Origin: Aricia agestis
Lineage: Eukaryota; Arthropoda; Insecta; Lepidoptera; Lycaenidae
Direction of reading: 5' to 3'
Length of the DNA stretch: 64,000 nucleotides
Assembly (NCBI RefSeq): GCF_905147365.1
Contig: NC_056418.1
Coordinates: 15,003,262 to 15,067,261 of the forward strand
Shown here one piece after another: positions 1 to 9,640 of this stretch (the stretch's first letter is position 1; each line of letters starts with the position of its first letter). The notes beneath the pieces were generated by a model that did no database searches, was not told the origin of the DNA, and saw only the letters and a list, made by a program, of their open reading frames with translations. The translations under genes were made by a program, and so were the position numbers.

Positions 1-550
1 AGTGAGTCGCTAACAGGCAATTGATGGATTGACTCTAAATAGATTAACTCATGATTAAAGCAATTGCCTTATAGGCCCTAGGGCATCACGTCTGATTGGG
101 CACCTAAAGAGTTTCGAAGACCGATTCCAGTTGACATACGAATAGGGGGGCCAACTTGCATGGACTGTTTAGGCCACCAAGTAATAAATCCGTCACTAAT
201 CTGATTGCCACGTAAACACCAGCATTGAGCTTGATCTTTCTTAAGACTTGACCAAAGAAGGTAAGCTTAATTGGCAAAAAATTGGAAACTATATTATAAT
301 GACTCCTACTATTCCAACTACTACCGATGTTAGTGTCATTCTTTGTATTAGCTCCGTGGTACCATTATTGAGATTGTTTATTTGTTCCAGTGCACAACGG
401 AGTACGTATGGCGAGAAGTGGGTTCGGCCGTGGGCTGTTCCGGGCCGTGGATGACAAGCGATCTGCCGCCCTGTGACAACTTTCAGGACATGAGGAACCT
501 CATATCCACTTATATAAAGTAAGAGAATTCATTGTACCAACATATTCCAA
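1..550. other. No gene seen
   Basis: Short open stretches only, none with codon bias or recognisable motifs. I see no supportable gene or repeat boundary here; upstream exons of the sodium channel gene found further right are not recognisable. Confidence 0.5.
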
Positions 551-555
551 CCGGT

Positions 556-836
556 ATATATGTCGCAGGGAAAAGAAGATATCAGGGATATCCCGAAATC
601 CCTAGGGATATCACGAAATCGCGGTAGATACCGAATATTCTTGTTTCTTACGTCTTCTTACTAAACAAATCTAGTGATATGTCATTTCACTAAACTAAAT
701 CTAGTGAAATATAAAAGCGGATACCGCCGAATAAAAATCGAGCTACGCATTTCTCTCGCTCGCTCTAATACCCACACGGGCACTAGGGATTGAAACAAAT
801 GCGTCGCTCGAGCTGGCGCGGCTCGTGTGATTTTTT
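556..836 (+). repeat. Left copy of a ~285 bp inverted repeat
   Basis: This block is repeated in inverted orientation at about 3505-3800, with small differences. Shared landmarks are CGCAGGGAAAAGAAG at the outer side and CACACGGGCACTAG plus GAGCGAGCGAGAGAAAT (in inverse) at the inner side. The two copies bracket a TTAA-flanked MITE, a Penelope-like element and a small Harbinger-type MITE, so they are either the long arms of one element that was invaded later, or two separate copies. No coding sequence. Confidence 0.7.
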
Positions 837-1118
837 AACCGACTTCCAAAAAGGAGAAGGTTACTCAATTCGACCGTATATATGTTCTTTTTTTATGTTT
901 TAGTCGTTAAATTATTACGTGTACGTTAAGTTTGAATGCGATTTTCTAAATATCACCTTTTACGACTCTCGAGTTTCAACATTTTTTAATATTTTCCAGA
1001 CTTACGCGCATGTTACTTGCATGGTTCGATAGCCTGTTAAATGTATATTATGGGGATATTAATAACTCAATACCGATAATAAGATCCCTTCACGCTGATA
1101 ATGCCCCATTCGCGTTAA

Positions 1119-1506
1119 GAGGGCGACTAACGCAAAAAATCGTCCTTCTCTCTTCACACTCACGCCCGTATTTCATAATATGCCAGGACGACGCGGATTC
1201 ATTTAAATAAAAAGAAAGTTATTTTTTTCCTAATAACTCGATAAATATGTAACATTTAAAAAATCCGCTAGGTCAGTTCCTTAATGATAGAATTTTATAC
1301 AATGTGTTAAAATAATAACTTAGTTTAATGCACGGTTATGGCAAAATATGAAAAATTTGTGAAAATTAGATGCATCTTTGTGATCGAGAAAATTTTATGG
1401 TATCGTGTTTTTGCTAGGTCTGAATCTCGGAAATATAATGTTGTATCTATGTCTACAAAATGAAACAATTCGGGGCTTATTTTCATTTTTAGGGTTAGTC
1501 GCCCCC
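1119..1506. mobile_element. piggyBac-type MITE (copy 1)
   Basis: Terminal inverted repeats read GAGGGCGACTAAC on the left and GTTAGTCGCCCCC on the right. The left flank is TTAA and the right flank ATAA, a decayed TTAA. A second copy at 39157-39586 has intact TTAA on both sides. TTAA target sites are the hallmark of piggyBac-superfamily transposition; there is no transposase, so this is a non-autonomous copy. Confidence 0.7.
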
Positions 1507-1830
1507 ATAAGATACTCGTAGTGAAACCGCGCATAACGGGGTCGCGCAAAGCGGGGTATTACTGTGCTGAGCAATGTATTTTTACATTACAAAATTAAAA
1601 ATTAATAGGTGTATTTTTATTAGAAAATAAAGTTTAAATCAACTAAACAAAAACAAAATTACAAATTATTAACAGGTGTATTTTCATTACAAAACAAAAC
1701 AAAATATAATCTATATGTAACGGGCATGCGATGCGAGGTGCGCGCGTGCTGCCTGCAGCGTAATAATTTAACAGTAATAATATACACTTTTCATGCACTT
1801 TTTCCACTTTTATTAATAACAATTATGTTT

Positions 1831-1867
1831 TACACGACCGGTTTCGATAAAATCATCATCAGGTGTA
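1831..1867 (-). ncRNA. Hammerhead-ribozyme-like core (3' end of Penelope-like element)
   Basis: On the minus strand the order is stem I strand TACAC, CTGATGA, a short stem-loop GAT-TTT-ATC, GAAA, then ACCGGT, C, and stem I partner GTGTA. TACAC and GTGTA pair fully. The palindrome ACCGGT in place of stem III fits dimeric hammerheads known from Penelope-like elements. One extra T follows CTGATGA, so activity is uncertain. Confidence 0.6.
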
Positions 1868-2350
1868 GTGCAGGTAATTTTAAATTTTTAAATAATTGGT
1901 AAACAAAAATAGGGTTGTCAGCGTCATGAAAAATTTTCTACCATTTAGTACAATTTTCTACCAAAAACAATACTTTGCTACCAAATAAACAAATAAAATT
2001 TTAAATGTAAAACCTTTCATATAAACCTTTGATATTGATAAATTAATGACTAAAATAGGAGTTGTACTTAAATAGCAACATAAATATAAAATTGGTCAGA
2101 AAATCATTAAATTAAAAAACAATAATTACATTAAATAAATCAACAATTCAATTTAAATGTCCTATAACTATAATAAATAAATAATAATATTTAACAATTC
2201 ATAAAATGTCAATCTTTATATAAATAATGTCATAAGATAATAAATTCATATAAATCATGTCAAAATAATGCCAATGTCAAAATATAAAATTTCTAATATC
2301 TAAATTAAAATGTCAAACTTAAACTAAAATTATGTCCAAAATATTAAATG

Positions 2351-3142
2351 TTAAGTATCCTGTAATAATATAGAATTTGAGAGACATGTCTGATCGTTAA
2401 GAAGATTCCCATATTTCTTGTGTCTATTTATTTCCAGCGCTTCTAATGCATCCATCTTCCTGCTTTTTGGTAAAATGTGTAGATACTTAATGCCTTTATC
2501 AGGATCGAAGAAATGGCCATTATTATTTAGGTGTTCCGCAAATGTAGATCTGTCAGTTTTCTTCTTCCATGCTGTTAAGTGTTCCTTAATTCTAGTTTTA
2601 AATTTTCTACCCGTTTGGCCTATATATATTCCTTGACATGTATCGCAGGTAAGTTTGTATATACCACTACTATCCGTGATGTTATATTTGTCTTTGTTGT
2701 TACATATTACATTTTTGAGGGAATCTGTGGTGTAGAACGCTACCCTTGTATCCTTGTTTTGCAGAATTCTCTGGAATCTATAGGATAATGGACCAATGTA
2801 AGGGATTTTTACCCATGTATTTCCTGCTTTTTCTTTTTCCTCTCTATAATTGTACAGCATTCTTCCAATCATTCTTTTCTTCGCTCTCTTTAACATCTTG
2901 TCAATCAATTCTTTTTTATAACCATTATTTTCAGCAATGCTTTTTATGGTATTTAGCTCTGTGCTGAAATCTTTTGGGTCCAGAGGTACTTTCAGCAGCC
3001 GGTGTATAAAAGCATGGAATGCAGCATGCTTGTGCTGATGTGGATGGCATGAGTTTGCGTGGAGGATGTTTTCACTGTACGTGGGTTTTCTAAAAATATT
3101 AAATTTATGTCGACCAAGCTCTATATCTATTGTTAAATCCAA
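2351..3142 (-). CDS. Penelope-like retroelement protein, C-terminal part (RT end plus GIY-YIG endonuclease)
   Basis: 263 residues, against roughly 800 or more for a complete Penelope-like protein, so most of the reverse transcriptase is absent. The N-terminal third (HANSCHPHQHKHAAFHAF and following) resembles the conserved region after the RT palm in these elements. Residues about 160-215 carry the GIY-YIG nuclease: SGIYKLTCDTC, then GIYIGQTGRKF with the catalytic-type Arg, then RIKEHL. The role in the family is nicking DNA to prime reverse transcription. The frame itself is uninterrupted, but it begins at the border with the inverted terminal block, so this is a dead 5'-truncated copy. The ATG used is simply the first in frame; a true start is missing. 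Confidence 0.85.
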   Translation of the reverse strand: MDLTIDIELGRHKFNIFRKPTYSENILHANSCHPHQHKHAAFHAFIHRLLKVPLDPKDFSTELNTIKSIAENNGYKKELIDKMLKRAKKRMIGRMLYNYREEKEKAGNTWVKIPYIGPLSYRFQRILQNKDTRVAFYTTDSLKNVICNNKDKYNITDSSGIYKLTCDTCQGIYIGQTGRKFKTRIKEHLTAWKKKTDRSTFAEHLNNNGHFFDPDKGIKYLHILPKSRKMDALEALEINRHKKYGNLLNDQTCLSNSILLQDT

Positions 3143-3208
3143 TTTTTCATGACGCTGACAACCCTATTTTTGTTTACCAATTATTTAAAAATTTAAAATT
3201 ACCTGCAC

Positions 3209-3245
3209 TACACCTGATGATGATTTTATCGAAACCGGTCGTGTA
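3209..3245 (+). ncRNA. Hammerhead-ribozyme-like core, inverted copy
   Basis: Same sequence as the core at 1831-1867 but on the plus strand, within the right terminal block of the Penelope-like element. TACAC / CTGATGA / GAAACCGGTC / GTGTA are all intact. Confidence 0.55.
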
Positions 3246-3369
3246 AAACATAATTGTTATTAATAAAAGTGGAAAAAGTGCATGAAAAGTGTATATTATT
3301 ACTGTGAAACATGAATTTCCACCAAGAAGTTACGGTACATTCAATATCATATAATAATTTAACGACTAA

Positions 3370-3504
3370 GGGCCGGGGCACAAAAACACGGCACGACGTC
3401 GTACGGCGTCGTACGGCGCCGTGTCGGACGCGCGTCGAAAAAAACCACGGCACGGCGCCGTACGGCGTCGTACGACGTCGTGCCGTGTTTTTGTGTCCCG
3501 GCCC
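3370..3504. mobile_element. Harbinger-type MITE with very long palindrome
   Basis: 135 bp. Begins GGGCCGGGGCAC and ends GTCCCGGCCC, flanked by TAA on each side. TWA three-base duplications are typical of PIF/Harbinger. The arms are over 50 bp long, GC-rich and nearly perfect (repeats of CGTACGGCGTCGTACG), leaving only about 20 bp of loop. Confidence 0.75.
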
Positions 3505-3800
3505 TAAAATCACACGAGCCGCACGGCGCACCAGCTCGAGCGACGCATTTGTTTCACTCCCACTAGTGCCCGTGTGGGTATTAGAGCGAGCGAGAGAAAT
3601 GCGTAGCTCGATTTTTATTCGGCGGTATCCGCTTTTCTGACATTTCACTAGATTTAGTTTAGTGAAATGACATATAACTAGATTTGTTTAGTAAGAAGAC
3701 GTAAGAAACAAGAATATTCGGTATCTACCGCGATTTCGTGATATCCCTAGGGATTTCGGGATATCCCTGATATCTTCTTTTCCCTGCGACATATATACAT
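3505..3800 (-). repeat. Right copy of the ~285 bp inverted repeat
   Basis: Inverse of 556-836. Directly abuts the Harbinger-type MITE. Differs from the left copy by small indels and substitutions. Confidence 0.7.
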
Positions 3801-3895
3801 ACGATTCTACATAAATCCTATTAAATTTTAACCCTTGACACGACTTGGCGCCTGTGGTAGAGTAGACTAACTGACAGGTCGACAAAGGTACTTCT

Positions 3896-3960
3896 TTGCT
3901 GCTCTGATTGCTGCAGTTACTAATATATGCTTATATTAGTAACTGCAGCAATTAGAGTAG
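3896..3960. repeat. Short near-perfect palindrome
   Basis: The segment TTACTAATATATGCTTATAT and its flanks fold into a hairpin with arms containing ATTGCTGCAGTTACTAATAT. No coding sequence; perhaps a remnant of a foldback element. Confidence 0.5.
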
Positions 3961-4120
3961 AACTTTAATTATTTAAATGTAATTAACTACGAATATTAAA
4001 AACTTTATTACTCGTAGGTAATTTAAAAATTTTGACATAAGTGTCATATATTATCTGTCAAACTTTTCATTAAATTGAAATTTAATCATAATAAACGTCT
4101 CTGAGTGCAGCAGTTAAGAA

Positions 4121-4811
4121 GCGCTTACACGGGCAATAATTGCTCGGCGATCTGGAGCAATGGGCATTGTCCAAAAAAATCACATGCACTTTTTTATATT
4201 TTTTTTTAGTTAAAATAGGGTATTTTAAGAATATAAATTAAATAATTTTAGTTTTAATTCTAGTTTTTTCTCAATAAATTTTTAAAGTTTCGCTCTGACG
4301 TCATCATCGGCGGCCAATAATTGACCTCTGCAGTATGTTTTTTCCTTTCAATCTCATTTATAATGGCTGGTTCGTCATTTGCAAGTTCTCATTATGTGAA
4401 AGCTGATACGAGAAGCTTACCAAAAGTTCGAAACGTAATGTTGGTCGAATTTATTGCTAATTTAACGCCATTGAAGGTCAAAAAAACATATTTGTTCAAA
4501 AATATAAGTAACTAATGGGTATTTTTCTCGTTTATATACAGAAAAACGATCACTGACCTTATTCCTCGAAATGTTTTTGTAATGAGCAAAATAAAGAAAA
4601 AAAATGGACAATCCCCATTAGTGGAGCAATATAGAGCAATTTATTTCATATCACTCAATGTCATATCGCTCAAATATTCGATGGCCACATCACTCAATAT
4701 TGTAGTGCACGATATTGCTGCTTGTTGCCGCAAATTGCTTGATGTAGTCGTGACGTCAAAGTTGACGAGAATTGACTGGAGTCGAGCAATTTTAGTTGCC
4801 CGTATAAGCGC
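4121..4811. mobile_element. MITE with GCGCTTAYACGGGCAA termini
   Basis: 691 bp. Left end GCGCTTACACGGGCAA and right end TTGCCCGTATAAGCGC are inverted repeats; the adjoining inner parts (AATTGCTCG and GAGCAATTTT) are also loosely inverted. No clear target duplication. Lies about 80 bp upstream of the first visible exon of the sodium channel gene. Confidence 0.65.
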
Positions 4812-4890
4812 ACCATTAGTCTATAAAATCTATCAGTGTTTCTTTCACATTTTACCTTGCCTATAAACTTGACTACATTTTAGCATGCAG

Positions 4891-5013
4891 GAGAACCACG
4901 ATAGCGATAAGTGTCATCGGACTTGCCGCTCGCTGCTGTATGGTGCCTTCGTGACGGACAGACAGAGACACTACGGGTGGAACGCCAGGAATGCTGCTGA
5001 GCTGCAGACTACC
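4891..5013 (+). CDS. DEG/ENaC (pickpocket-type) channel, exon A
   Basis: Exon of 41 codons between a TAGCATGCAG acceptor and an ACC|GTAAGA donor, both in phase 0. It encodes a piece of the extracellular domain with KCHRTCRSLLYG, matching the C-x3-C-x4-Y pattern before the last extracellular strand in DEG/ENaC channels, then GWNARNAAELQTT. It joins in frame to the exon at 8302, which continues as LYIHFNN. The family forms trimeric, amiloride-sensitive sodium channels in the plasma membrane; in insects pickpocket proteins serve touch, osmotic and chemical sensing. Exons upstream of this one, with the N-terminus, first membrane segment and most of the cysteine-rich domain, are not recognisable in the window. 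Assignment to a particular member is not possible. Confidence 0.7.
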
Positions 5014-5027
5014 GTAAGACAGATATA

Positions 5028-5591
5028 CAGGGTGTAACTAAACAAAGCTATAATGCTTTAGGGTGTGTTTGTGTCCCTTATAATTATAGAGTATCACTTT
5101 GAAAGTGGCAGCGCTTAAAGAGCAATTTTTATTGTCATTTGTATGAACAAGTCAACCAGCGTCATGAATTTGGCCATATAGAAATGAAAAGTAACTCTCA
5201 TGCTACTTTTACAGTGAACTCTGTATAAAGGACTCATACACAACAAACAAACAAACAAACAAATCTTTATTTCGCTTAAAGAAACTTACACGCTAATCTT
5301 ACACAAACTCTGATCTCCACACTAGGATTCCCTGTGTCGTGGAGACCAGTCTCTTCTCGTGCACAAAAATACTAGGATTTTTGATCAATTAAGTACTTAT
5401 TTTAACCAGCTAATGACATATTTGATATTACTACAGACAGACTACTACAAATATGTTCCAAGTCTTTTTAACAAAACAATGTAAGTATATTTTATAAGTA
5501 AAAAAAATAAATAAAGTAGACGACTATATTATACTGTATACAATATACATATTACAACCTAATGTGTTATCACTTTGTTCTGTTACACCCT
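5028..5591. mobile_element. TA-flanked MITE (Tc1/mariner-type)
   Basis: Termini CAGGGTGTAAC and GTTACACCCTG, each next to TA. Located only 14 bp after the donor of channel exon A. No transposase. An (ACAA)n run lies inside. Confidence 0.65.
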
Positions 5592-5917
5592 GTATATTAC
5601 CTACAAGTTGCAACAGACAACGATAATAATGCACAATTCAGCCAACATAGACACAAAAAACATGAATGCAGCTTCCTTATATGATATAGTTACTAGTATA
5701 ATATATAGACCTTGTTTTTGTATGCGCGTCCCTAGCTTTAGGCTGCGTTCTCACCGGTGCTGTATGAGTGGCGTGTTTTAAGATCCAACATCATCGCTGT
5801 TAGCGCGGTCAGGCAAATGAAGCTATTCTATTGGTTCTGTAAACACATTCCTCGTAACGCAACTTCTTAGCTTAGAGCCAGTCCACATGGCGCGCTGCTT
5901 CTGATGCAACGCGTCGT

Positions 5918-7672
5918 GTGGACTGGCTTGATTCAGACCGCAACGCGACGGGTAGATGCATTTCCACTAGTGGACCTTTTTATGACAAAATGTGTGAGAG
6001 TCGTAAAATATTTAAATCGCGTCTAAAATTTTGTCAAAATAATCAAGAGCAGGTCAGAATGGACAAACTGGCTGCTCAACACTCTTCCAAGAGTTTTGAT
6101 AAGTTCTGGAGAGGTACTAAGCAACTAAATAGTAAAGTACGGCTGCCTATTAGTATAGAGGGGGTGCAGGATCCAATTAAGATTGCGAATTTATTTCGAG
6201 AGGTTTTTCAGGTGAAATCCCTGTTGCCGCTGGCTCTCCACACTGAGTGTCAAGTTCAGTCGGGCCCAGCGATTGGTTTCTCGGGTAAGGATGTGTCCAA
6301 GGTGATAAATGGCATGAAGAGGGGAAAATCGCCTGGTCACGACGGACTCAGTGTGGAGCACCTGCGGCACGCAGGCTTTCATCTGCATAGAGTATTAGGA
6401 ATGTTCTATACGTTTTGTATCCGGCACTCCTATTTGCCAGCAGACCTCATGAGAACTATTGTGGTCCCTATCGTAAAGAATGCTTCGGCGGATACGTCCA
6501 GTATGCGAAACTATAGACCCATTTCTCTTGCTACAATACTAGCAAAAGTTCTAGATGCGTTACTGGATACGTGTCTGAAGAAGTGTGATTCGATTGGGGA
6601 CACACAATTTGGCTTTAGAGAGGGAGTGTCTACTGAGAGTGCCATACTATGTTTGAAACAGACCGTTGAGTACTATACCAAGCGGAAAACGCCGGTCTTT
6701 GCATGTTTCTTGGATTTGTCCAAGGCGTTTGATAGAGTATCGTATGAGAAGCTTTGGGCAAAGTTAAGAAAACTTGGCGTATCAAATGACATAATTGGGC
6801 TATTGACGTATTGGTATGGTAATCAACGGAACTGTGTTAGGTGGGGTAATTCACTCTCTGAGGATTACTCCTTAGAGTGTGGGGTGAGACAAGGAGGAAA
6901 AACCTCGCCCCGATTATTTAATATTTATGTAAACCAGTTGATCGAGGAGCTCAGTAGTACTCATACTGGTTGTCATATTGATGGTGTATGTGTGAATAAC
7001 TTAAGTTATGCTGATGATATGGTACTGCTGAGCCCCTCAATCAGTGGTCTTAACAGGCTGTTAAAAATTTGTGAGAGGTACGCTATTGAACACGGCTTAG
7101 AGTACAATGTTGGTAAGTGTGAGTACATGATATTTCAATGCAATAATAAGACTTTCAATCACCAAGAGTGTCCACCACCTTTACTCAACGGAGTACCTCT
7201 GAGTCGTGTTACAAAATTTAAATACCTCGGTCATGTGGTGACAGATACTCTTAGTGATGAGGAGGATATTGAGAGGGAGCGCAGGGCGCTATCGGTCCGC
7301 GGTAATATGCTGGCACACAGGTTTGCCAGGTGTACAGCGCCTGTCAAGATAACGCTTTTTAAAGCATTTTGTCAGGCGTTTTACACCTGTGGTCTGTGGG
7401 CCAGCTTTACTCAACGGACCTATGGCGCGTTGCGGGTCCTTTACAATAACATATTCAGGTCTCTATTGCGGCTCCCTCGATACTGCAGTGCATCCGGGAT
7501 GTTTGCCGATGCAGGAGTCGACGATTTCTATGCGATTATGCGGAAAAAGGTAGCGTCAGTGGTGCATAGAGTTCGGGAGAGCCGGAATGGGGTCCTGAAG
7601 ATGATAGCGGAGCGAATTGACTCTCCACTCCTTCGCAGACTCACTGAACTACATGTCAGGGTAGCAAGATGA
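5918..7672 (+). CDS. Non-LTR retrotransposon (LINE) reverse transcriptase, 5'-truncated
   Basis: 584-residue open frame with the ordered RT motifs of a jockey/CR1-like LINE: GKSPGHDGLSVEHL, NYRPISLATILAKVLD, CFLDLSKAFDRVSY with the first catalytic Asp, GVRQGGKTSPRLFNIYV, NNLSYADDMVLLSP with the catalytic YADD, and FKYLGHVV. A C-terminal region after the thumb is also present. No apurinic-type endonuclease or ORF1 is seen, so the copy is 5'-truncated. The first dozen residues come from an adjacent inverted repeat (AGACCGCAACGCGACG), so the given ATG is not the native start. The 3' UTR ends in an A/T-rich tail near 7790. A related copy lies at 19977-20720. The frame has no stops, so the insertion is fairly young. 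Clade naming needs a tree. Confidence 0.9.
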   Translation: MDWLDSDRNATGRCISTSGPFYDKMCESRKIFKSRLKFCQNNQEQVRMDKLAAQHSSKSFDKFWRGTKQLNSKVRLPISIEGVQDPIKIANLFREVFQVKSLLPLALHTECQVQSGPAIGFSGKDVSKVINGMKRGKSPGHDGLSVEHLRHAGFHLHRVLGMFYTFCIRHSYLPADLMRTIVVPIVKNASADTSSMRNYRPISLATILAKVLDALLDTCLKKCDSIGDTQFGFREGVSTESAILCLKQTVEYYTKRKTPVFACFLDLSKAFDRVSYEKLWAKLRKLGVSNDIIGLLTYWYGNQRNCVRWGNSLSEDYSLECGVRQGGKTSPRLFNIYVNQLIEELSSTHTGCHIDGVCVNNLSYADDMVLLSPSISGLNRLLKICERYAIEHGLEYNVGKCEYMIFQCNNKTFNHQECPPPLLNGVPLSRVTKFKYLGHVVTDTLSDEEDIERERRALSVRGNMLAHRFARCTAPVKITLFKAFCQAFYTCGLWASFTQRTYGALRVLYNNIFRSLLRLPRYCSASGMFADAGVDDFYAIMRKKVASVVHRVRESRNGVLKMIAERIDSPLLRRLTELHVRVAR

Positions 7673-8085
7673 GCTGATGAGCTGCATTGTGATTATTTGT
7701 TTAGTTCATAATTATTTTATTATCAAAAATTATTTATAATATGGGCTTCTTTGTCTGAAAATAAATTTTATTTTTTTATTTATTTATTTCTAAATTTATA
7801 TGGATTTGGCATATTCTCGCTCGTCTCACGCAATTGAAATCTGTCAAATCCATACAAATTTATGCCGCGCCGCGTCTCGTCGCGTTGCGGTCTAAATTGA
7901 CCATAAGCTAAAGAGTGTAGTCAGTAGTACAAGTGAGAGTACGCATTATGGACAGCAGCCCCCGATACGAAGCGGGAGGGGGTGTTGACGTTGACTGCTT
8001 CGTAATTTAACGCTGCGATGACGCAGCGCCCGTGTAGTCGGCTATGCGTCAAACGGCAGCGCTGCGTCGACGCAACGCGCCGTTT

Positions 8086-8247
8086 AAGCCAGGTCACAAC
8101 AATGCGTTGCGGCGCCGCATCGTAAAAATCTACGACGTCGCAGAACGCATCGCGGAAATTTGCGATGCGTCAGCGACATTTCCAATATAACAACGCATCG
8201 TTATATTTGCGGTACGACGCCGCAACGCAGTGTTGTGGCCTGGCCTT
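8086..8247. mobile_element. GC-rich foldback MITE
   Basis: Ends AAGCCAGGTCACAACA and TGTTGTGGCCTGGCCTT are inverted repeats, followed inwards by GCGTTGCGGCG-type arms. No coding potential. Confidence 0.6.
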
Positions 8248-8301
8248 TTGGACTGGCTCTTACGCGTTAGGTTGTAAGATGATGTTAACTTTCTTTACCA
8301 G

Positions 8302-8397
8302 CTGTACATCCACTTCAACAACATGATGGTGTCGGTGTACGAGGAGCGACACAACTACGACTGGAACCTGTTCCTCGCAGACCTCGGCGGCAGCGTG
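8302..8397 (+). CDS. DEG/ENaC (pickpocket-type) channel, exon B
   Basis: Exon of 32 codons between TTCTTTACCAG and GTG|GTGAGT, phase 0 on both sides. It encodes LYIHFNNMMVSVYEERHNYD, then WNLFLADLGGSV. This matches the last extracellular strand and the pre-TM2 helix of DEG/ENaC channels, whose consensus runs V-x-E-E-x-x-Y-D-W-x-x-L-L-x-D-I-G-G. It is preceded by exon A and followed by the exon at 10492 that opens with the G-x-S selectivity motif. The flanking introns are filled with transposons on both sides. Confidence 0.8.
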
Positions 8398-8750
8398 GTG
8401 AGTGATGATGATGGTGACGATAATTGTGATGATGACAATAGTAAAGAAAGATGGAATTAAACAGCCTAACGTTTTATTAAATATCTTCGAAGTGCCAGCC
8501 AGACTCGAGCACGAAGGTACCGTTATATACCGTAGCAAAGGGAAGGCCACCGGGGTATATAGGACTTTCCCGGGCGAAGATAATGCCGTCGGGACTACCT
8601 CACTAAAGTTGACGGTATTCGTTATGTTGCACTAGACGGAGTCGCAAGCGCTGTAACATGGCTTCCGTGACTCCGCCGGCGTTGCATGCTTACCCCTAAA
8701 GACACAGGCTACTTTTCATCGGATTAAAAAACATTGTTTTTAATATAAAA

Positions 8751-8895
8751 TAAGGGGGCAAACGAGCAAACGGGTCACCTGATGGGAAACAACTACTGTC
8801 GCCCATAGACACTAGTTGCCTTTTAAGAGGGAATACGCTCTCTTTTTTGTAGGTTTGCAGGTCGTATTGGTACGGAAATACTGCTGGCGACGATT
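8751..8895 (-). repeat. Truncated copy of the abundant GTGGGAGAGCC repeat family plus neighbouring repeat
   Basis: Contains, in inverse, the family's end (GGGGGCAAACGAGCAAACGG, CACCTGATGG). The following part with GCAGGTCGTATTGGTRCG and TGCTGGCGAC recurs at 19680-19760. Confidence 0.5.
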
Positions 8896-8926
8896 ACGGC
8901 TTACGATTTCACGGGCAACATGATAT

Positions 8927-9063
8927 GGCGGCTCTCGACATAGGCGAACGCGTTGGCCAACGCGTCTGCAGACGCTTTGGCCCAATGTGTAGAACGGGCG
9001 TTCGCGCGTTGGCCGTAGGTATTTAGACGTTGGCCAACGCGTTCGCCTATGTCGAGAGCCGCC
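8927..9063. mobile_element. Foldback MITE
   Basis: Perfect or near-perfect arms starting GGCGGCTCTCGACATAGGCG and ending with its inverse at the right edge; the arms continue through GTTGGCCAACGCG, itself a palindrome. 137 bp, no clear target duplication. Confidence 0.7.
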
Positions 9064-9403
9064 AATAGACACTACTTAAATCGTTAATTCCTATTCATGG
9101 CGTAGCTCTGACGTACGACGAGAACAAATACACACAGTGCGGACGTGGAGATATAATATATCGGCTTTTTTTCAACAGCTCATTAGTAAGATACATTATC
9201 CACCTGTGTGTTAAGGTGGCTTTCTGATTCTTGCCGCAAAAATTCAAGTAAAATGTCACGTTATGACATAGGCTGTAGGTTTTATTTAGCTCTACACCAC
9301 TACAAAGCAACGACGACATGGGTCACTACCTCAGGTCACTACCATAAAATTAATAGGTATAGTAACTAATTTATGGTCACTACTCACTATACCAATGACG
9401 ACC

Positions 9404-9640
9404 TCTGTGGCTCACTGGTTAAGCGCGTGGATGTATGGGACATGAATGTGTATTAAAATGTGTATCAAATAAAAAAATCTTTAATATATGTGTAACATAA
9501 AAGTATTAAATATATTTCCGTTGTCTGGTACCCGTAGGCCATATGTTTTACCTCCGTGGCCGTAACACAAGTCCTTCAGGTATTTAGCATGGGGCCCGAC
9601 TGACGTGGTGTGAAGCGTCCATAGTATAAGTTGATCATTT
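9404..9640 (+). repeat. SINE-like dispersed repeat, second family
   Basis: Starts with a decayed tRNA-like promoter (CTCTGTGGCTCACTGGTTAA) and continues through TTTCCGTTGTCTGGTACCCG and GTGTGAAGCGTCCATAG. Much of the body recurs inverted at 45030-45290. Confidence 0.5.

Larger units (their letters stand above)
1771..3305 (-). mobile_element. Penelope-like element, 5'-truncated, inverted termini
   Basis: A ~165 bp terminal block (1771-1934) is repeated in inverted orientation at 3141-3305. Between them lies a minus-strand reading frame with a GIY-YIG endonuclease. Penelope-like elements are known to carry LTR-like ends that may be inverted, to be 5'-truncated, and to bear hammerhead ribozymes in these ends. 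All three traits are visible: the reverse transcriptase is mostly missing, and each end carries a hammerhead-like core. The element sits inside a larger inverted repeat pair. Confidence 0.85.
5875..8259. mobile_element. Composite TIR unit in channel intron, TTA-flanked
   Basis: Starts GAGCCAGTCCA and ends TGGACTGGCTC, with TTA immediately outside both ends, as for Harbinger-type insertions. Inside are a 5' hairpin (5875-5932), a LINE fragment, a second inverted pair (AGACCGCAACGCGACG at 5935-5950 and its inverse at 7878-7893), and a separate MITE at 8086-8247. The most economical reading is a small MITE invaded by other elements. It ends 42 bp before channel exon B. Confidence 0.5.

Noticed and set aside
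3311..3648. Overlapping long open frames on both strands rich in Arg/Thr
   Set aside because: Produced by the GC-rich palindrome of a MITE and the adjoining inverted repeat; frames on both strands are a composition artefact.
4582..4866. 94-residue open frame before channel exon A
   Set aside because: Mostly inside a MITE; codon use is random and it does not join exon A in a meaningful way.
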